Origin: Eubacteriales bacterium
GTDB lineage: Bacteria; Bacillota; Clostridia; Monoglobales; UMGS1388
DNA length: 47,948 nucleotides
NCBI GenBank assembly: GCA_029004515.1
Contig: JAQVYH010000008.1
Location: 1 to 47,948, forward strand
Reading direction: 5' to 3'
This document shows, piece after piece, positions 1 through 8,771 of this stretch (its first letter is position 1; each line of letters starts with the position of its first letter). The translations under genes and the position numbers were made by a program. The notes below the pieces were generated by a model. That model was given only the letters and a program-made list of their open reading frames with translations. It ran no database searches and had not been told where the DNA came from.

Positions 1-199
1 ATTCATCAGGCATTATAAAAAGCACCTTTCGTTCTGCTTCCTCATAGCCTCCCTCAAAGGTGTGGCTAACTCCAATAAGCTGTGGCTGTGCTACCGCCTG
101 CTGGCTAGGATCTAGAAACTCCGTGTGCATAGTAGTATAGTATTTTTCGCTGTGGGCAATCTTGCCCTTAATGTTTGAAATTAATATTTTATCTTCCAT
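1..199 (-). CDS. ylmH: YlmH-like RNA-binding (S4 family) protein, N-terminal part, cut by window edge
   Basis: Only the first 66 codons are present. They read from an ATG at 199 to the window edge without a stop. The segment contains FLDP followed by a GGYEEAER motif, which matches the N-terminal domain of YlmH-type proteins; these carry an S4 RNA-binding domain further on, outside this window. In Bacillus, YlmH lies in the ylm/divIVA region and is linked to ribosome rescue and cell division (family knowledge). No Shine-Dalgarno sequence is visible upstream of the ATG, and the best promoter match would start RNA only about 3 nt before it. The S4 domain itself cannot be checked. Confidence 0.72.
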   Translation of the reverse strand, partial: MEDKILISNIKGKIAHSEKYYTTMHTEFLDPSQQAVAQPQLIGVSHTFEGGYEEAERKVLFIMPDE

Positions 200-208
200 A
201 ATAAATTT

Positions 209-237
209 ATTATAACAAATTATCATCCATAGTTCAA
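209..237 (-). promoter_or_regulatory. Candidate sigma-A promoter for the ylmH-like gene
   Basis: On the minus strand, TTGAAC (237-232) and TATAAT (214-209) are separated by exactly 17 nt. The predicted start, near 202, is almost at the ATG (199), so the transcript could be leaderless. This is motif matching only. Confidence 0.45.
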
Positions 238-296
238 TGTATATTAAGCCTCTTTCTGTAAAAAATATTATAATAATATGCTTAGGAGTGATTAAT

Positions 297-1262
297 ATGC
301 AAAGAAGAACGGATTTGGCATTGGAATCAAGAGAGATGTATCGTGCGGAGAATAATCACGAGGTTCCCGGTGTTAAGGTCAAGACAGAGATGGCAGGGAA
401 CACCCAGATTACTCGTGTTAAGATTATTAATGATGAGGGTGAAAAGGAGATTGGCAAACCTGTTGGTAGCTATATCACATTGGAATTGCCCCTTGATATA
501 AGAGATAAAGGTGCGGCTTATGAGTTGGCGATTGATCTCCTTTGCACACAGCTTAAAGGCCTTATGAAGGATCGTAGCGGAACCGTCCTTATAGTTGGAC
601 TTGGTAACAGGAGTATCACTCCTGACTCCTTAGGGCCAAGGGTGGTAGGGTACTCGTTGGTTACAAGGCATCTTTTTGACCTACTCCCTGATAATAATTA
701 TAAGGGGTATGGGTCTGTTTGTGCAATTACTCCTGGCGTTCTTGGGATAACAGGCATTGAAACAGGTGAGATTATAAGAGGTGTTGTAGATAGGGTCAAG
801 CCTGACCTTGTTATAGCTATTGACGCCCTTGCATCCAGAAGAATGGATAGGGTAAATCGAACAATTCAGCTTTCAGACACAGGTATCACTCCCGGATCCG
901 GTGTCGGTAATCACCGAAACGGAATTACTGAGGAGACCCTTGGGGTGCCTGTTATTGCAATAGGTGTGCCAACTGTTGTTGATGCGGCTACAATGGCGAA
1001 TGATACTATAGATATGATTCTTGATGAGCTGATGGATGGGGCAGATCAGGGTGGCGATTTTTATAAAATGCTACAGGAGCTTGACCGTGATGAAAAGTAC
1101 TCAATGATTCAAGAGGTTCTCACACCAAAGGGAATGGGCGATTTAATTGTTACACCCAAGGATATCGATGAGGTAGTTGACACCGTTGCTCAGATTATTT
1201 CTGGGGGGATTAACCTTGCACTTCACCCATCAATGACCTTAGAGGATTTGGGAAGATATTAA
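297..1262 (+). CDS. gpr: Germination protease (spore protease GPR)
   Basis: GPR is the endoprotease that cleaves small acid-soluble spore proteins during germination. It is made as an inactive zymogen in the forespore and self-processes. The protein begins with RRTDLALE, the usual propeptide start, and shows the family segments IVGLGNRSITPDSLGP and a later AIDALASR block. I chose the ATG at 297 (321 aa) because AGGAG lies at 286-290, a good distance upstream. A longer reading from 237 would add a stretch with no ribosome site and poor family fit. spoIIP follows 48 nt later, the canonical gpr-spoIIP pairing in endospore formers. Forespore (sigma-F/G) control is expected, but I could not place a convincing -35/-10 pair. 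Confidence 0.95.
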   Translation: MQRRTDLALESREMYRAENNHEVPGVKVKTEMAGNTQITRVKIINDEGEKEIGKPVGSYITLELPLDIRDKGAAYELAIDLLCTQLKGLMKDRSGTVLIVGLGNRSITPDSLGPRVVGYSLVTRHLFDLLPDNNYKGYGSVCAITPGVLGITGIETGEIIRGVVDRVKPDLVIAIDALASRRMDRVNRTIQLSDTGITPGSGVGNHRNGITEETLGVPVIAIGVPTVVDAATMANDTIDMILDELMDGADQGGDFYKMLQELDRDEKYSMIQEVLTPKGMGDLIVTPKDIDEVVDTVAQIISGGINLALHPSMTLEDLGRY

Positions 1263-1310
1263 TATTTTTGTGTACAAGGGCATATATTTATATGAGTAGG
1301 AGGTGATGGG

Positions 1311-2405
1311 GTGAGAGTATATCGAATAAGGGTAAATAAAAGGAAGCTATATACGATCTGCCTTGCGGTAGTTGTTATGATCGGGATGTTTATCTCAAGT
1401 GGTGCTTTTTTGTCATCGGCTTATAGTGATGGCCTTGTTGGGATAATCAGCACAAAGCTTCGATATCCGCAGAGTAGGGAAAGATTAGATTTTGCAAGGG
1501 TTATAAATGCCTTGACAGGTTTTGATGTTTCAAACCCCGTTACCATTGTGCAGGATTCTTTCCCTGTTACACATTGGGTCGCCACAAAGGAGATAAAGGG
1601 CGCAGCTGTTAATGAGGATGAACCAATGGGCAAAATCACCCAGACGACAATCGAGGCTTCTGCATCATCGGGATATGCATCATATGATAATGTATTTGTG
1701 AAAAATAGCACCATCTATTCCATAGATACCAAGGACCTTTTTGAACAGCCACTAAAATATTCACCAAGTGATGATCCGACAGTCTTGATTCTTCATAGCC
1801 ACGCAACTGAATCATATAAGCCCACAGATGCAAATTATTATAAGCAATCGGACACCGACCGAACACAGGATACAAAGTACAATGTTGTCAGGGTGGGGCA
1901 GGAAATGACACAGGTTTTAAAGGAAGCGGGGATAAGCGTTATTCATGATAAAACCCTTCATGACTATCCTGATTATAACAGCTCATACCTAAATAGCCTT
2001 AAGACCATCAAGCACTACATAGATAAATATCCGTCAATCCAGGTTGTCATAGATGTGCATCGTGATGCGATGGTGCGAGGAGATAATACCCTTGTTAAGG
2101 CTGTGACTCAGGTGGAGGGGCAAAAGGTGGCACAGGTTATGACGGTGTGTGGCAGTGACCTTCTAGGCCTCGAGCATAAGGGCTGGAGGGATAATCTGTC
2201 CTTCGCTGTTAAGCTCCAAAACAAGATGAATTCTCTGTATCCTTGCCTTGCAAGACCTATTGATTTTCGTAATGAAAGGTTTAATCAGCATATGACGCCT
2301 AACTCTATAATTCTAGAAGTGGGCAGTAACGCTAATTCGTTGGAAGAGGCTATACTAGGCGGTAAATACGCCGCCTCTGCTCTTGCACGACTTTTGTCAG
2401 AGTGA
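1311..2405 (+). CDS. spoIIP: Stage II sporulation protein P (peptidoglycan amidase/endopeptidase)
   Basis: SpoIIP acts with SpoIID and SpoIIM in the engulfment complex, cutting septal peptidoglycan so that the mother-cell membrane can move round the forespore. The start is GTG 1311, preceded by TAGGAGGTGA at 1297-1306. Residues about 12-38 form one membrane segment, and the rest is extracytoplasmic. Likely amidase zinc ligands are seen in HSHATESY (H162, H164, E167) and DVHRD (H250), with a conserved LEVGSN block near residue 336. Length (364 aa) is normal. It sits directly downstream of gpr. Confidence 0.95.
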   Translation: MRVYRIRVNKRKLYTICLAVVVMIGMFISSGAFLSSAYSDGLVGIISTKLRYPQSRERLDFARVINALTGFDVSNPVTIVQDSFPVTHWVATKEIKGAAVNEDEPMGKITQTTIEASASSGYASYDNVFVKNSTIYSIDTKDLFEQPLKYSPSDDPTVLILHSHATESYKPTDANYYKQSDTDRTQDTKYNVVRVGQEMTQVLKEAGISVIHDKTLHDYPDYNSSYLNSLKTIKHYIDKYPSIQVVIDVHRDAMVRGDNTLVKAVTQVEGQKVAQVMTVCGSDLLGLEHKGWRDNLSFAVKLQNKMNSLYPCLARPIDFRNERFNQHMTPNSIILEVGSNANSLEEAILGGKYAASALARLLSE

Positions 2406-2517
2406 GGAAGTATCACCCGTTGGTGTATGAGTGATATATTTATATGGCCTTCATAGCCTTAAACTTTATATGAGCAAGGGAAATGCCTTTTAACTATTTA
2501 GATAACATGAAATTTTG

Positions 2518-2554
2518 CAACCTGTATCTTTTAATGATACAGGTTGATTTTTTG
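2518..2554 (+). terminator. Rho-independent terminator after spoIIP
   Basis: A perfect 11-bp stem (2518-2528 with 2536-2546) has a 7-nt loop and is followed by ATTTTTTG. It closes the gpr-spoIIP unit. Confidence 0.85.
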
Positions 2555-2572
2555 TTTATGCTGTGATATAAT
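2544..2572 (+). promoter_or_regulatory. Candidate sigma-A promoter for the alpha-galactosidase-like gene
   Basis: TTGATT (2544-2549) and TATAAT (2567-2572) are 17 nt apart. The -35 box overlaps the 3' arm of the preceding terminator. The predicted start, near 2579, leaves a leader of about 15 nt that contains the AAGGTGGTG ribosome site. Confidence 0.55.
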
Positions 2573-2593
2573 TTAATCAAGGTGGTGTATAAA

Positions 2594-4117
2594 ATGATTA
2601 ATATAAAATTACTTATAGAGGATAAATGGTATCCTTGTGAGAGTAAGGGTGAATTTATTTATAAAGATATCAAGGTTACATTTAATGATGGCAAGCTATG
2701 TATAACAGGGGATAAAACGCCTGTTATGCAGATTTGTGCTGAGATGGATAATATATTCTTTAACGATGCTCTTATACTTGGCGACGCATGGGAACGGGGA
2801 TATAGTGATCTAGAGTGGAAAAAGCCGGACTTTTCAAGAAAGCTCCCTTGGTACTTCTTTGCATATGAGGATAAAAAGACCTACGGTTTTGGTGTTAAGA
2901 CATTGCCGAACTCTATCTGCTATTGGAATTGTGATGGGGATAAAATCACCCTTACCGCTGATATAAAAAATGGAAATAAGGGACTTGTTTTAGATGGCAA
3001 AACCCTTGATGTGTGTCAGGTTATAACAGGTGAATATGAGGGAGATGCATTTGATAGTGCAAGGGACTTTTGCTCTAAGCTTTGTGATACCCCAAGAAAT
3101 TGCGGACCAATATTTGGTGGGAATGATTGGTACTGTAATTATGGAAATAACTCCTTTGAAAAGATTCTAACCCATGCGAGGCGAGTGGCAGAGTGCAGCA
3201 GAAATTGTGAGAACAAGCCGTATATGGTGATTGACGATGGTTGGCAGATTTGCCATAACGGAGGTGAGGGGGATGCCTATTTTAATGGCGGACCTTGGAG
3301 CTATTGCAATATGAACTTTGGAGATATGAAGGCTATGGCAGACGCAATTGCCGATGTAGGCGTGATACCTGGTATATGGATGCGTCCTTTGTGGACGGCT
3401 GAAAAGTTACCAGAGGAATGGGTGCTTAAAAACAACGGAATCAAGGTTACCCTTGACCCATCTGTGCCAGATGTTTTAGAGCAGGTGAAAAGTGATATCA
3501 GAACAATCTGCAATTGGGGTTATAAGCTTATAAAACACGACTTTTCTACCTTTGATTATTTTGGCAGATGGGGTTGGCAGATTGACGATGCCTTTTGCGT
3601 TACAGAAGGTGAGCCATTTGATAAGACCCTTACCAATGCCCAGATAATAAAAATTTTTTACTATGCTATCCGAGAGGCAGCAGGGGAAGATGTGCTTATA
3701 ATGGGGTGCAACACCATTGCTCATCTTAGCGCAGGGATCTTTGATATTCAACGAACAGGTGATGATACAAGCGGGTATGAATGGGAACGCACCAAAAAAT
3801 ATGGCACAAATACTCTCGCCTTTAGAATGCTTCATCATAACACCTTTGGATGCGTTGATGCAGATTGTGTTGGCATAACCAGAGCTATCCCTTGGGAGAA
3901 GAACAAGCTGTGGCTTGATGTGGTTTCCAAAAGTGGTACTGCCCTCTTTGTATCTATTGCGGATGATGCCTATACAGATGAGGTGCAAAAGGATATTACG
4001 TCAGCCTTTGAAAAGATTGATAAGAATACTAAGCCATCAAAACCTCTTGATTGGATGGAAACTCTTATGCCGACTAAATGGCAGAGTGTATATGGAATAG
4101 ACGAATATAATTGGTAA
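2594..4117 (+). CDS. Alpha-galactosidase-like glycoside hydrolase (GH36/GH27 clan)
   Basis: A 507-aa protein with no signal peptide, so probably cytoplasmic. The centre is a TIM barrel with family signatures: VIDDGWQ (from residue 212), KHDF with the candidate nucleophile D316, and RTGDDTS with candidate acid/base D390 or D391. The first ~150 residues look like the beta-rich N-terminal domain of clan GH-D enzymes. ATG 2594 is chosen because AAGGTGGTG lies just upstream; the GTG at 2582 is part of that ribosome site. It has its own promoter and ends just before a repeat element carrying a terminator. The substrate is not provable: alpha-galactosides are likely, but related alpha-glycosides are possible. 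Confidence 0.75.
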   Translation: MINIKLLIEDKWYPCESKGEFIYKDIKVTFNDGKLCITGDKTPVMQICAEMDNIFFNDALILGDAWERGYSDLEWKKPDFSRKLPWYFFAYEDKKTYGFGVKTLPNSICYWNCDGDKITLTADIKNGNKGLVLDGKTLDVCQVITGEYEGDAFDSARDFCSKLCDTPRNCGPIFGGNDWYCNYGNNSFEKILTHARRVAECSRNCENKPYMVIDDGWQICHNGGEGDAYFNGGPWSYCNMNFGDMKAMADAIADVGVIPGIWMRPLWTAEKLPEEWVLKNNGIKVTLDPSVPDVLEQVKSDIRTICNWGYKLIKHDFSTFDYFGRWGWQIDDAFCVTEGEPFDKTLTNAQIIKIFYYAIREAAGEDVLIMGCNTIAHLSAGIFDIQRTGDDTSGYEWERTKKYGTNTLAFRMLHHNTFGCVDADCVGITRAIPWEKNKLWLDVVSKSGTALFVSIADDAYTDEVQKDITSAFEKIDKNTKPSKPLDWMETLMPTKWQSVYGIDEYNW

Positions 4118-4204
4118 TGTAGGGATGTTAAAAATGCACAGAACGCATAAAGACAGATAAAAAATTTTGCTTGTGCTGGCTTTTAAAGTTAAGCTATTAG
4201 CGTA

Positions 4205-4242
4205 GGAAACTGTGATTAAAGCGTATCACAGTTTCCTTTTGT
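4205..4242 (+). terminator. Terminator inside repeat copy A
   Basis: A perfect 12-bp stem (4205-4216 with 4225-4236) has an 8-nt loop and is followed by TTTTGTTTTG. It would stop transcription of the alpha-galactosidase-like gene. Confidence 0.85.
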
Positions 4243-4385
4243 TTTGTCTTTATGCTATGAACAAACTTCGCCTCTCGGTGTATAAACATACACCTTCGGG
4301 TATCCAAAAACAAGACTAAAGCCTTGTTTTTGCTCAGTTTCTCCATTCTACACATTTTTACCTATCCCTAAATGCAATGTAAAGA

Positions 4386-4415
4386 GCGGTCTAAAAACAT
4401 AAGTTTTTAAACCGC
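4386..4415. terminator. Hairpin terminator between convergent genes
   Basis: A 13-bp stem with one mismatch and a 4-nt loop (4386-4398 with 4403-4415). It lies between two convergent units and could serve the minus-strand oligogalacturonate lyase-like gene. The U-tract is weak on both strands. Confidence 0.5.
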
Positions 4416-4462
4416 CCCTATTTATTATCCTTTATTCGTTCTGTGCATTTCTATAATACCTA

Positions 4463-5611
4463 TTAGAAGATGTCATCACAATCTACTATACTCAGATTCA
4501 TCTGTGAGTGCTTTGTATTTCCATACAAAATCCACTTATCTGATGGTGAGAATGTAGGATGAGGGTGTGAGTGATAGTGTCTGCCATCTTTATTTGGGAA
4601 CTTTGTTGCAGGCGGAACTGTTAGGGAGATATATCCCTCTTTGCCTGTGGCTTTGTTAAAATACGCAAGACTGCTTGTCACGCCATCAACCCACGCATAG
4701 GTGTTGATATCCGATACAAATCTTGTGCCTGTCCCGTCACTATGACAATGAGCGTGTCTGCCACTCCATACACATTCCCACTTGTCAGGAGTCTGTGGGT
4801 CATGACGCATAACTCCATGGGGAATATCGCAAAGGTATATGCAGGAGCCATCCTTTTGCCAATACTCATGGAAAGGTGTATGCTCAACGCCCATCTCATG
4901 TTCGTGGAAATAGATTGGAAAGACAGGCTCTGACTTTGATGGGTCATACATCCAAAGTCTGTGGTCCCAAGAGTGCTTTTCCCCTGTTTCCTCTGATGTC
5001 CACCAATCGTGGCAGAAGAGGATTCTGTCGCTCATATCAGGAGCATATTGTACATGAGTGGCCTTGGGGATTGATTTATGTATAATATTGTGTGATTTTT
5101 CATCAAGGTCATAGTAGCCGACATACCAATATTTTCCCACACCGCCACTGTATGCTATACGATTGTTTTTGCCGTTGAGGGAAAGATGGTTACTAAAGGA
5201 TTTAACAGTCTGTCCCTTTGCAATTTCCTGTGGAAATTCAAAGAGATATTCTTCTCTGTCGGGGGTGGTGTCCTCAATATTTACGCCATAGCAAACACCA
5301 TCTCTTGCATACCAAATCTTACCTCTCTTTTCATCAAGAACGCAAGACTCCACATCAAAGCCCCTTGTGATAAGCGGTCGGACTTCTTCTTTTTCAAAAT
5401 CCGTAATCCACAGATTCTGCTTTTTATCCTCAGGTGTTGAGGAGAGATATACAAGGAATCTATCATCTAGTGACATGCTGATTGATGTGAAATAAAAATT
5501 CTGCTGAATACGATTCTGTGGATTAAATAATTTGTATGAAATTACACCTGTTACTTCGTCCTTTTCAGGTGTTAGAAGCTTACCACCAAGACGGGATTTG
5601 ATAATACTCAT
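4463..5611 (-). CDS. ogl: Oligogalacturonate lyase-like beta-propeller protein (PL22 type)
   Basis: This family cleaves short unsaturated or saturated galacturonides in the cytoplasm, releasing the 4-deoxy-5-keto sugar acid used by KduI. The 382-aa protein has no signal peptide and shows repeated propeller blades. A His-rich block near the C-terminus (RHYHSHPHPTFSP) followed by DKWILYGN resembles the metal-binding region of PL22 lyases, and an EHTPFHEYW segment is also present. The ATG at 5611 is used because AAGGAAG lies 8 nt upstream; a GTG at 5620 overlaps that site. It lies about 70 nt downstream of the aro operon on the same strand. Its pathway partners kduI, kduD and KDPG aldolase are at 30.5-34.6 kb. 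Confidence 0.75.
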   Translation of the reverse strand: MSIIKSRLGGKLLTPEKDEVTGVISYKLFNPQNRIQQNFYFTSISMSLDDRFLVYLSSTPEDKKQNLWITDFEKEEVRPLITRGFDVESCVLDEKRGKIWYARDGVCYGVNIEDTTPDREEYLFEFPQEIAKGQTVKSFSNHLSLNGKNNRIAYSGGVGKYWYVGYYDLDEKSHNIIHKSIPKATHVQYAPDMSDRILFCHDWWTSEETGEKHSWDHRLWMYDPSKSEPVFPIYFHEHEMGVEHTPFHEYWQKDGSCIYLCDIPHGVMRHDPQTPDKWECVWSGRHAHCHSDGTGTRFVSDINTYAWVDGVTSSLAYFNKATGKEGYISLTVPPATKFPNKDGRHYHSHPHPTFSPSDKWILYGNTKHSQMNLSIVDCDDIF

Positions 5612-5682
5612 TAATACCACTTCCTTAAATCGATTATTCTTATATTCCTATGTGGTCTACGCTTTTTTAGCATCCCTACACT

Positions 5683-6444
5683 CTAAAAGTCCATTGTTTG
5701 CAGTATATTAATTATCTCCCCTGCTGTTGTATTGGGGAATGCATTCTTCTCTATAATATAATCTGCATAGCCTTTGTACAGGTGGATACGCTGATCATAT
5801 ATTTCATATAACTTTTCAGGTCCGTCCTTAAGAAGGGGTCTCTTTTCTGTATTAATATGCCTTATGATTTCGTCAGGGGTACGATGGATAAAGAACACTA
5901 TTCCATTTTCTTTGAGGTTTTTCATATTCTCAGCATTAAGAACAACTCCGCCACCAGTTGAAATAATAGTCGGAGCTTCGTTTTGTGCAAGGCGTAGTAT
6001 CTCTTCCTTTTCAATCTGTCTAAAATACTTCTCGCTCTTTCCCTCAAATATCTGGGCGATTGTCATATTCTCTCTCTTTTCGATCTCGTTATCTACATCC
6101 TTTAATGGGATATCAAGAGCGTTGGAGACAATCTTTCCAGCTGTGGACTTTCCGCAGCCAAGCATACCGATCAGGACAATGTGTTTATCCAGCATAACCT
6201 TGGTTTGAAGATTTCTGCTAAGGGTCATAAGATTCATAAAGAACTTGCGCTTAAATGGGTTGTTTTTTGCCCATTTGTCAAGAATCTCGTTTTCCCTTTC
6301 TACATTTAGGATAGGTGAGCTTGTGCCTTTTTTGCACTTTGATACCTGTCTTGTAAGCTCTTCTCTCCTGTCATAAAGCTGGGATAATTCTTTATCAACC
6401 TGGTCGATTTCTTTTCGTACCTGTTTTAAATCCATTATCTGCAT
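5683..6444 (-). CDS. aroK: Fused chorismate mutase (AroQ type) and shikimate kinase
   Basis: Residues 1 to about 85 form an AroQ-type helical chorismate mutase domain (LKQVRKEIDQVDKELSQLYDRR start). Residues about 86-253 form shikimate kinase, with Walker A GMLGCGKST, a DNEIEKR segment, STGGGVV and the lid region EKRPLLKDG. The fusion gives two steps of the chorismate route in one protein: phosphorylation of shikimate, and conversion of chorismate to prephenate. Its start overlaps the end of aroC by 10 nt; an internal ATG at 6435 is an alternative start with better spacing from GGAAGG. It is the last gene of the overlapping aro series. No prephenate dehydratase is in the window. Confidence 0.9.
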   Translation of the reverse strand: MQIMDLKQVRKEIDQVDKELSQLYDRREELTRQVSKCKKGTSSPILNVERENEILDKWAKNNPFKRKFFMNLMTLSRNLQTKVMLDKHIVLIGMLGCGKSTAGKIVSNALDIPLKDVDNEIEKRENMTIAQIFEGKSEKYFRQIEKEEILRLAQNEAPTIISTGGGVVLNAENMKNLKENGIVFFIHRTPDEIIRHINTEKRPLLKDGPEKLYEIYDQRIHLYKGYADYIIEKNAFPNTTAGEIINILQTMDF

Positions 6445-7499
6445 TTTCCTTCCATATATAAGTCCAAAAGCGCCAATGCAGTCACCGATTCAACTACCGG
6501 TACTGCCCTTTTTACTATGCAAGGGTCGTGACGACCTTTAACTTCAAGGGTTATGTTTTCTTTAGTTTCCAGATTAACGGACTGTTGCTTTTGGGCAATA
6601 GATGAAGTAGGCTTGAATGTAAGTATCGCCTTGATTGGCATACCATTTGTTATGCCGCCGCATATGCCGCCACAGTTATTTGTCTTGGTGAGCACCTTGT
6701 CGCCCTCATAATACATACTGTCGCTGACTTCGCTTCCAAGGCTCTCGGCAAATTCCATTCCAAGTCCAAATTCCACTGCCTTAACCGCAGGGATTGAAAA
6801 ATACCAATGTGAAAGGATACTCTCTACACTATCAAAGAATGGCTCTCCGATGCCTACAGGTACGCCTGTAACGGCTACTTCAACACTACCGCCAACAGAG
6901 CCTAAATTCATTCTGGCATGGTTTATTTCTTCTTTCATCTGCTCCCCTGCATCGGTATTCAAAACAGGGAAATCCTTATTAATAAGGCTAAAGTCAGGGT
7001 TAAGTGGAAATGGATCGTCATATGCCTCGCCTATATTGAAGATATGCCCTCCGACTTTAATCCCCTGCTCACTAAGATACTGTATAGCAAGTGCGCCACC
7101 TGCCACAAGGGCGGTTGTGAGTCTGCCCGAAAAATGTCCGCCACCACGATAGTCGTTGTATCCGTGATATTTTGCCTGCGCTGTATAGTCCGAATGATTA
7201 GGTCTCATTCTGCTTTTAAGCTGTGCATAATCTCCCGAACGAGTGTTCTCATTGGGGATAAGAATGCATATTGGAGCTCCTGTTGTATATCCTTCAAAAA
7301 TTCCACTTACAAAACGGATATCATCTGATTCCTTTCTTGGAGTTGAGAAGAGATCATTACCGCCTGCTCGTCTAGCTAGGTTGCTGCGGATAAGGTCATG
7401 GTCAACCTTTATACCAGCAGGAAAACCCTCCAGTATAAGACCCACTCCTTCTCCGTGAGATTCACCGAATATTGATATTTTAAGAAGCTTTCCCATCAT
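6435..7499 (-). CDS. aroC: Chorismate synthase
   Basis: It converts 5-enolpyruvylshikimate-3-phosphate to chorismate using reduced FMN. The N-terminus shows ISIFGESHGEGVG, the family signature, and GGGHFSGRLTT and NNCGGICGGITNGMPI follow as expected. Length (354 aa) is typical. The start codon overlaps the aroA stop (ATGA type), indicating translational coupling. A second ATG immediately follows the first. Confidence 0.97.
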   Translation of the reverse strand: MMGKLLKISIFGESHGEGVGLILEGFPAGIKVDHDLIRSNLARRAGGNDLFSTPRKESDDIRFVSGIFEGYTTGAPICILIPNENTRSGDYAQLKSRMRPNHSDYTAQAKYHGYNDYRGGGHFSGRLTTALVAGGALAIQYLSEQGIKVGGHIFNIGEAYDDPFPLNPDFSLINKDFPVLNTDAGEQMKEEINHARMNLGSVGGSVEVAVTGVPVGIGEPFFDSVESILSHWYFSIPAVKAVEFGLGMEFAESLGSEVSDSMYYEGDKVLTKTNNCGGICGGITNGMPIKAILTFKPTSSIAQKQQSVNLETKENITLEVKGRHDPCIVKRAVPVVESVTALALLDLYMEGKCR

Positions 7500-8758
7500 A
7501 GTATTTTACCTCCCAGCTTTTTATAATCCTCCCAGAAGTGAGGGTAGGATTTCTTCACGCTACCGCTATCTTTGATTTCTACATCACCTGTTGTTTTTGT
7601 CGCCGCCATTCCAAGAGTCATGGCAATCCTGTGGTCATTACAACTGTCTGCTATGCCACCTCTTAATGCACCTGTACCGTGTATTATCAGTCCATCCTCA
7701 AGCTCCTCAATGTCTGCACCGAGGGCGTTAAGCTGTGATGCGGTGGTGTTTAGTCTGTCACTTTCCTTTATTCGCAGGCGTGAGCCATTGATTATGCGAG
7801 TATCGCCCTTTGAGAAAACTCCCAGAAGGGAGATGATTGGTACAAGGTCAGGGATTTGCGATGCATCAATAGTTACTCCGCAGGTGTCTGATGGATAAGC
7901 TTTTAATAGTCCATCTTTGTATTCTATCTTGCCACCTGCCATACGGATAATATTTACTATCTCCTTGTCACCTTGCATACTCTGCATATCAAGACCATTG
8001 CAGGAGATGTCGTTGCCAATTGCACCTGCCACAAGGAAAAATGCCGCCTGTGAAAAGTCTCCCTCGCAAATATAATCGCAAGGGGTGTATTTTTGATTGC
8101 CCTTTATATAAAAGCTTTGATAATTGTTGTTTATAATTTCAATACCGAATCTTTTTAGCATCTGTATTGTCAGGTCAATATATCCTTTTGACTCCATAGG
8201 TGATGTGATGTGGATGGTATATTCACCATCACATAGTGGCAGAGAGTACAAAAGCCCTGTTATGTATTGGGAGCTGACATTTCCCTCAATGAAGATATCA
8301 CTCTTTGCAGTGCCACCTGTCATTGTAAGTGGGAGCTTGCCATTATCATTTGTATATTCTATGCCCCACTCATCAAAAAGGCGATAGTACGCATCAAGAG
8401 GTCTTTGTCCAAGACGCTCTGAGCCTATATATGTTACATTTTTGCAGCGGATTCCAAGAGGAACAAGAAACCGAAGCGTGGAGCCACTCTCTCTGCAATC
8501 GATGATGATATCCTCTGCGTTTTTAAAGATATCCTCGCCATTTATAACAAGTGTTGTGCCATCCTTAGTTATCTTGGCACCAAGGCTTCTCATAGCCTCG
8601 ATGGTTGCCTCGATATCCTCTGAATAGCCGATATTTGTAATAGTAGATGTTCCCCCAGCAAGAGCCGCACCGATAATTGCTCTGTGTCCTGCGGACTTGG
8701 ATGGAGGAGGTGTGACTGTGCCTGAAAGTCTAGCACCAGACTTAATCGTTGTGTCCAT
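7496..8758 (-). CDS. aroA: 3-phosphoshikimate 1-carboxyvinyltransferase (EPSP synthase)
   Basis: It joins shikimate-3-phosphate and phosphoenolpyruvate. Signatures are PPSKSAGHRAIIGAALA near residue 17 (phosphate-binding Lys, Ser and Arg), ESGSTLRFLVPL near 90, RLRIKESDR near 330 and DHRIAMTLGMAA near 380. At 420 aa it is full length. AAGGAC upstream of the ATG gives a usable ribosome site. It follows aroB by 13 nt. Confidence 0.97.
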   Translation of the reverse strand: MDTTIKSGARLSGTVTPPPSKSAGHRAIIGAALAGGTSTITNIGYSEDIEATIEAMRSLGAKITKDGTTLVINGEDIFKNAEDIIIDCRESGSTLRFLVPLGIRCKNVTYIGSERLGQRPLDAYYRLFDEWGIEYTNDNGKLPLTMTGGTAKSDIFIEGNVSSQYITGLLYSLPLCDGEYTIHITSPMESKGYIDLTIQMLKRFGIEIINNNYQSFYIKGNQKYTPCDYICEGDFSQAAFFLVAGAIGNDISCNGLDMQSMQGDKEIVNIIRMAGGKIEYKDGLLKAYPSDTCGVTIDASQIPDLVPIISLLGVFSKGDTRIINGSRLRIKESDRLNTTASQLNALGADIEELEDGLIIHGTGALRGGIADSCNDHRIAMTLGMAATKTTGDVEIKDSGSVKKSYPHFWEDYKKLGGKIL

Positions 8759-8771
8759 AGCATCAAGTCCT

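Larger units (their letters stand above)
4129..4452 (+). repeat. Composite terminator-bearing repeat element, copy A
   Basis: It starts 12 nt after the stop of the alpha-galactosidase-like gene. The left end (AAATGCACAGAACGCATAA, 4132-4150) recurs nearly exactly in inverted form at 4433-4451, giving terminal inverted repeats. An 11-bp outer stem (4145-4155 with 4245-4255) encloses a 12-bp terminator hairpin (4205-4236). A conserved tail follows: CCTCTCGG, a hairpin at 4277-4294, then CCTTCGGG. Copies B (34631-34918) and C (37330-37565) share this order. It accounts for the 345-bp gene-free gap here. Confidence 0.7.

Noticed and set aside
4129-4452. Integron attC site or gene-cassette array
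   Set aside because: The elements follow gene stops and have inverted ends, but no GTTRRRY core boxes or integrase gene were seen, and the intervening genes are ordinary operons.
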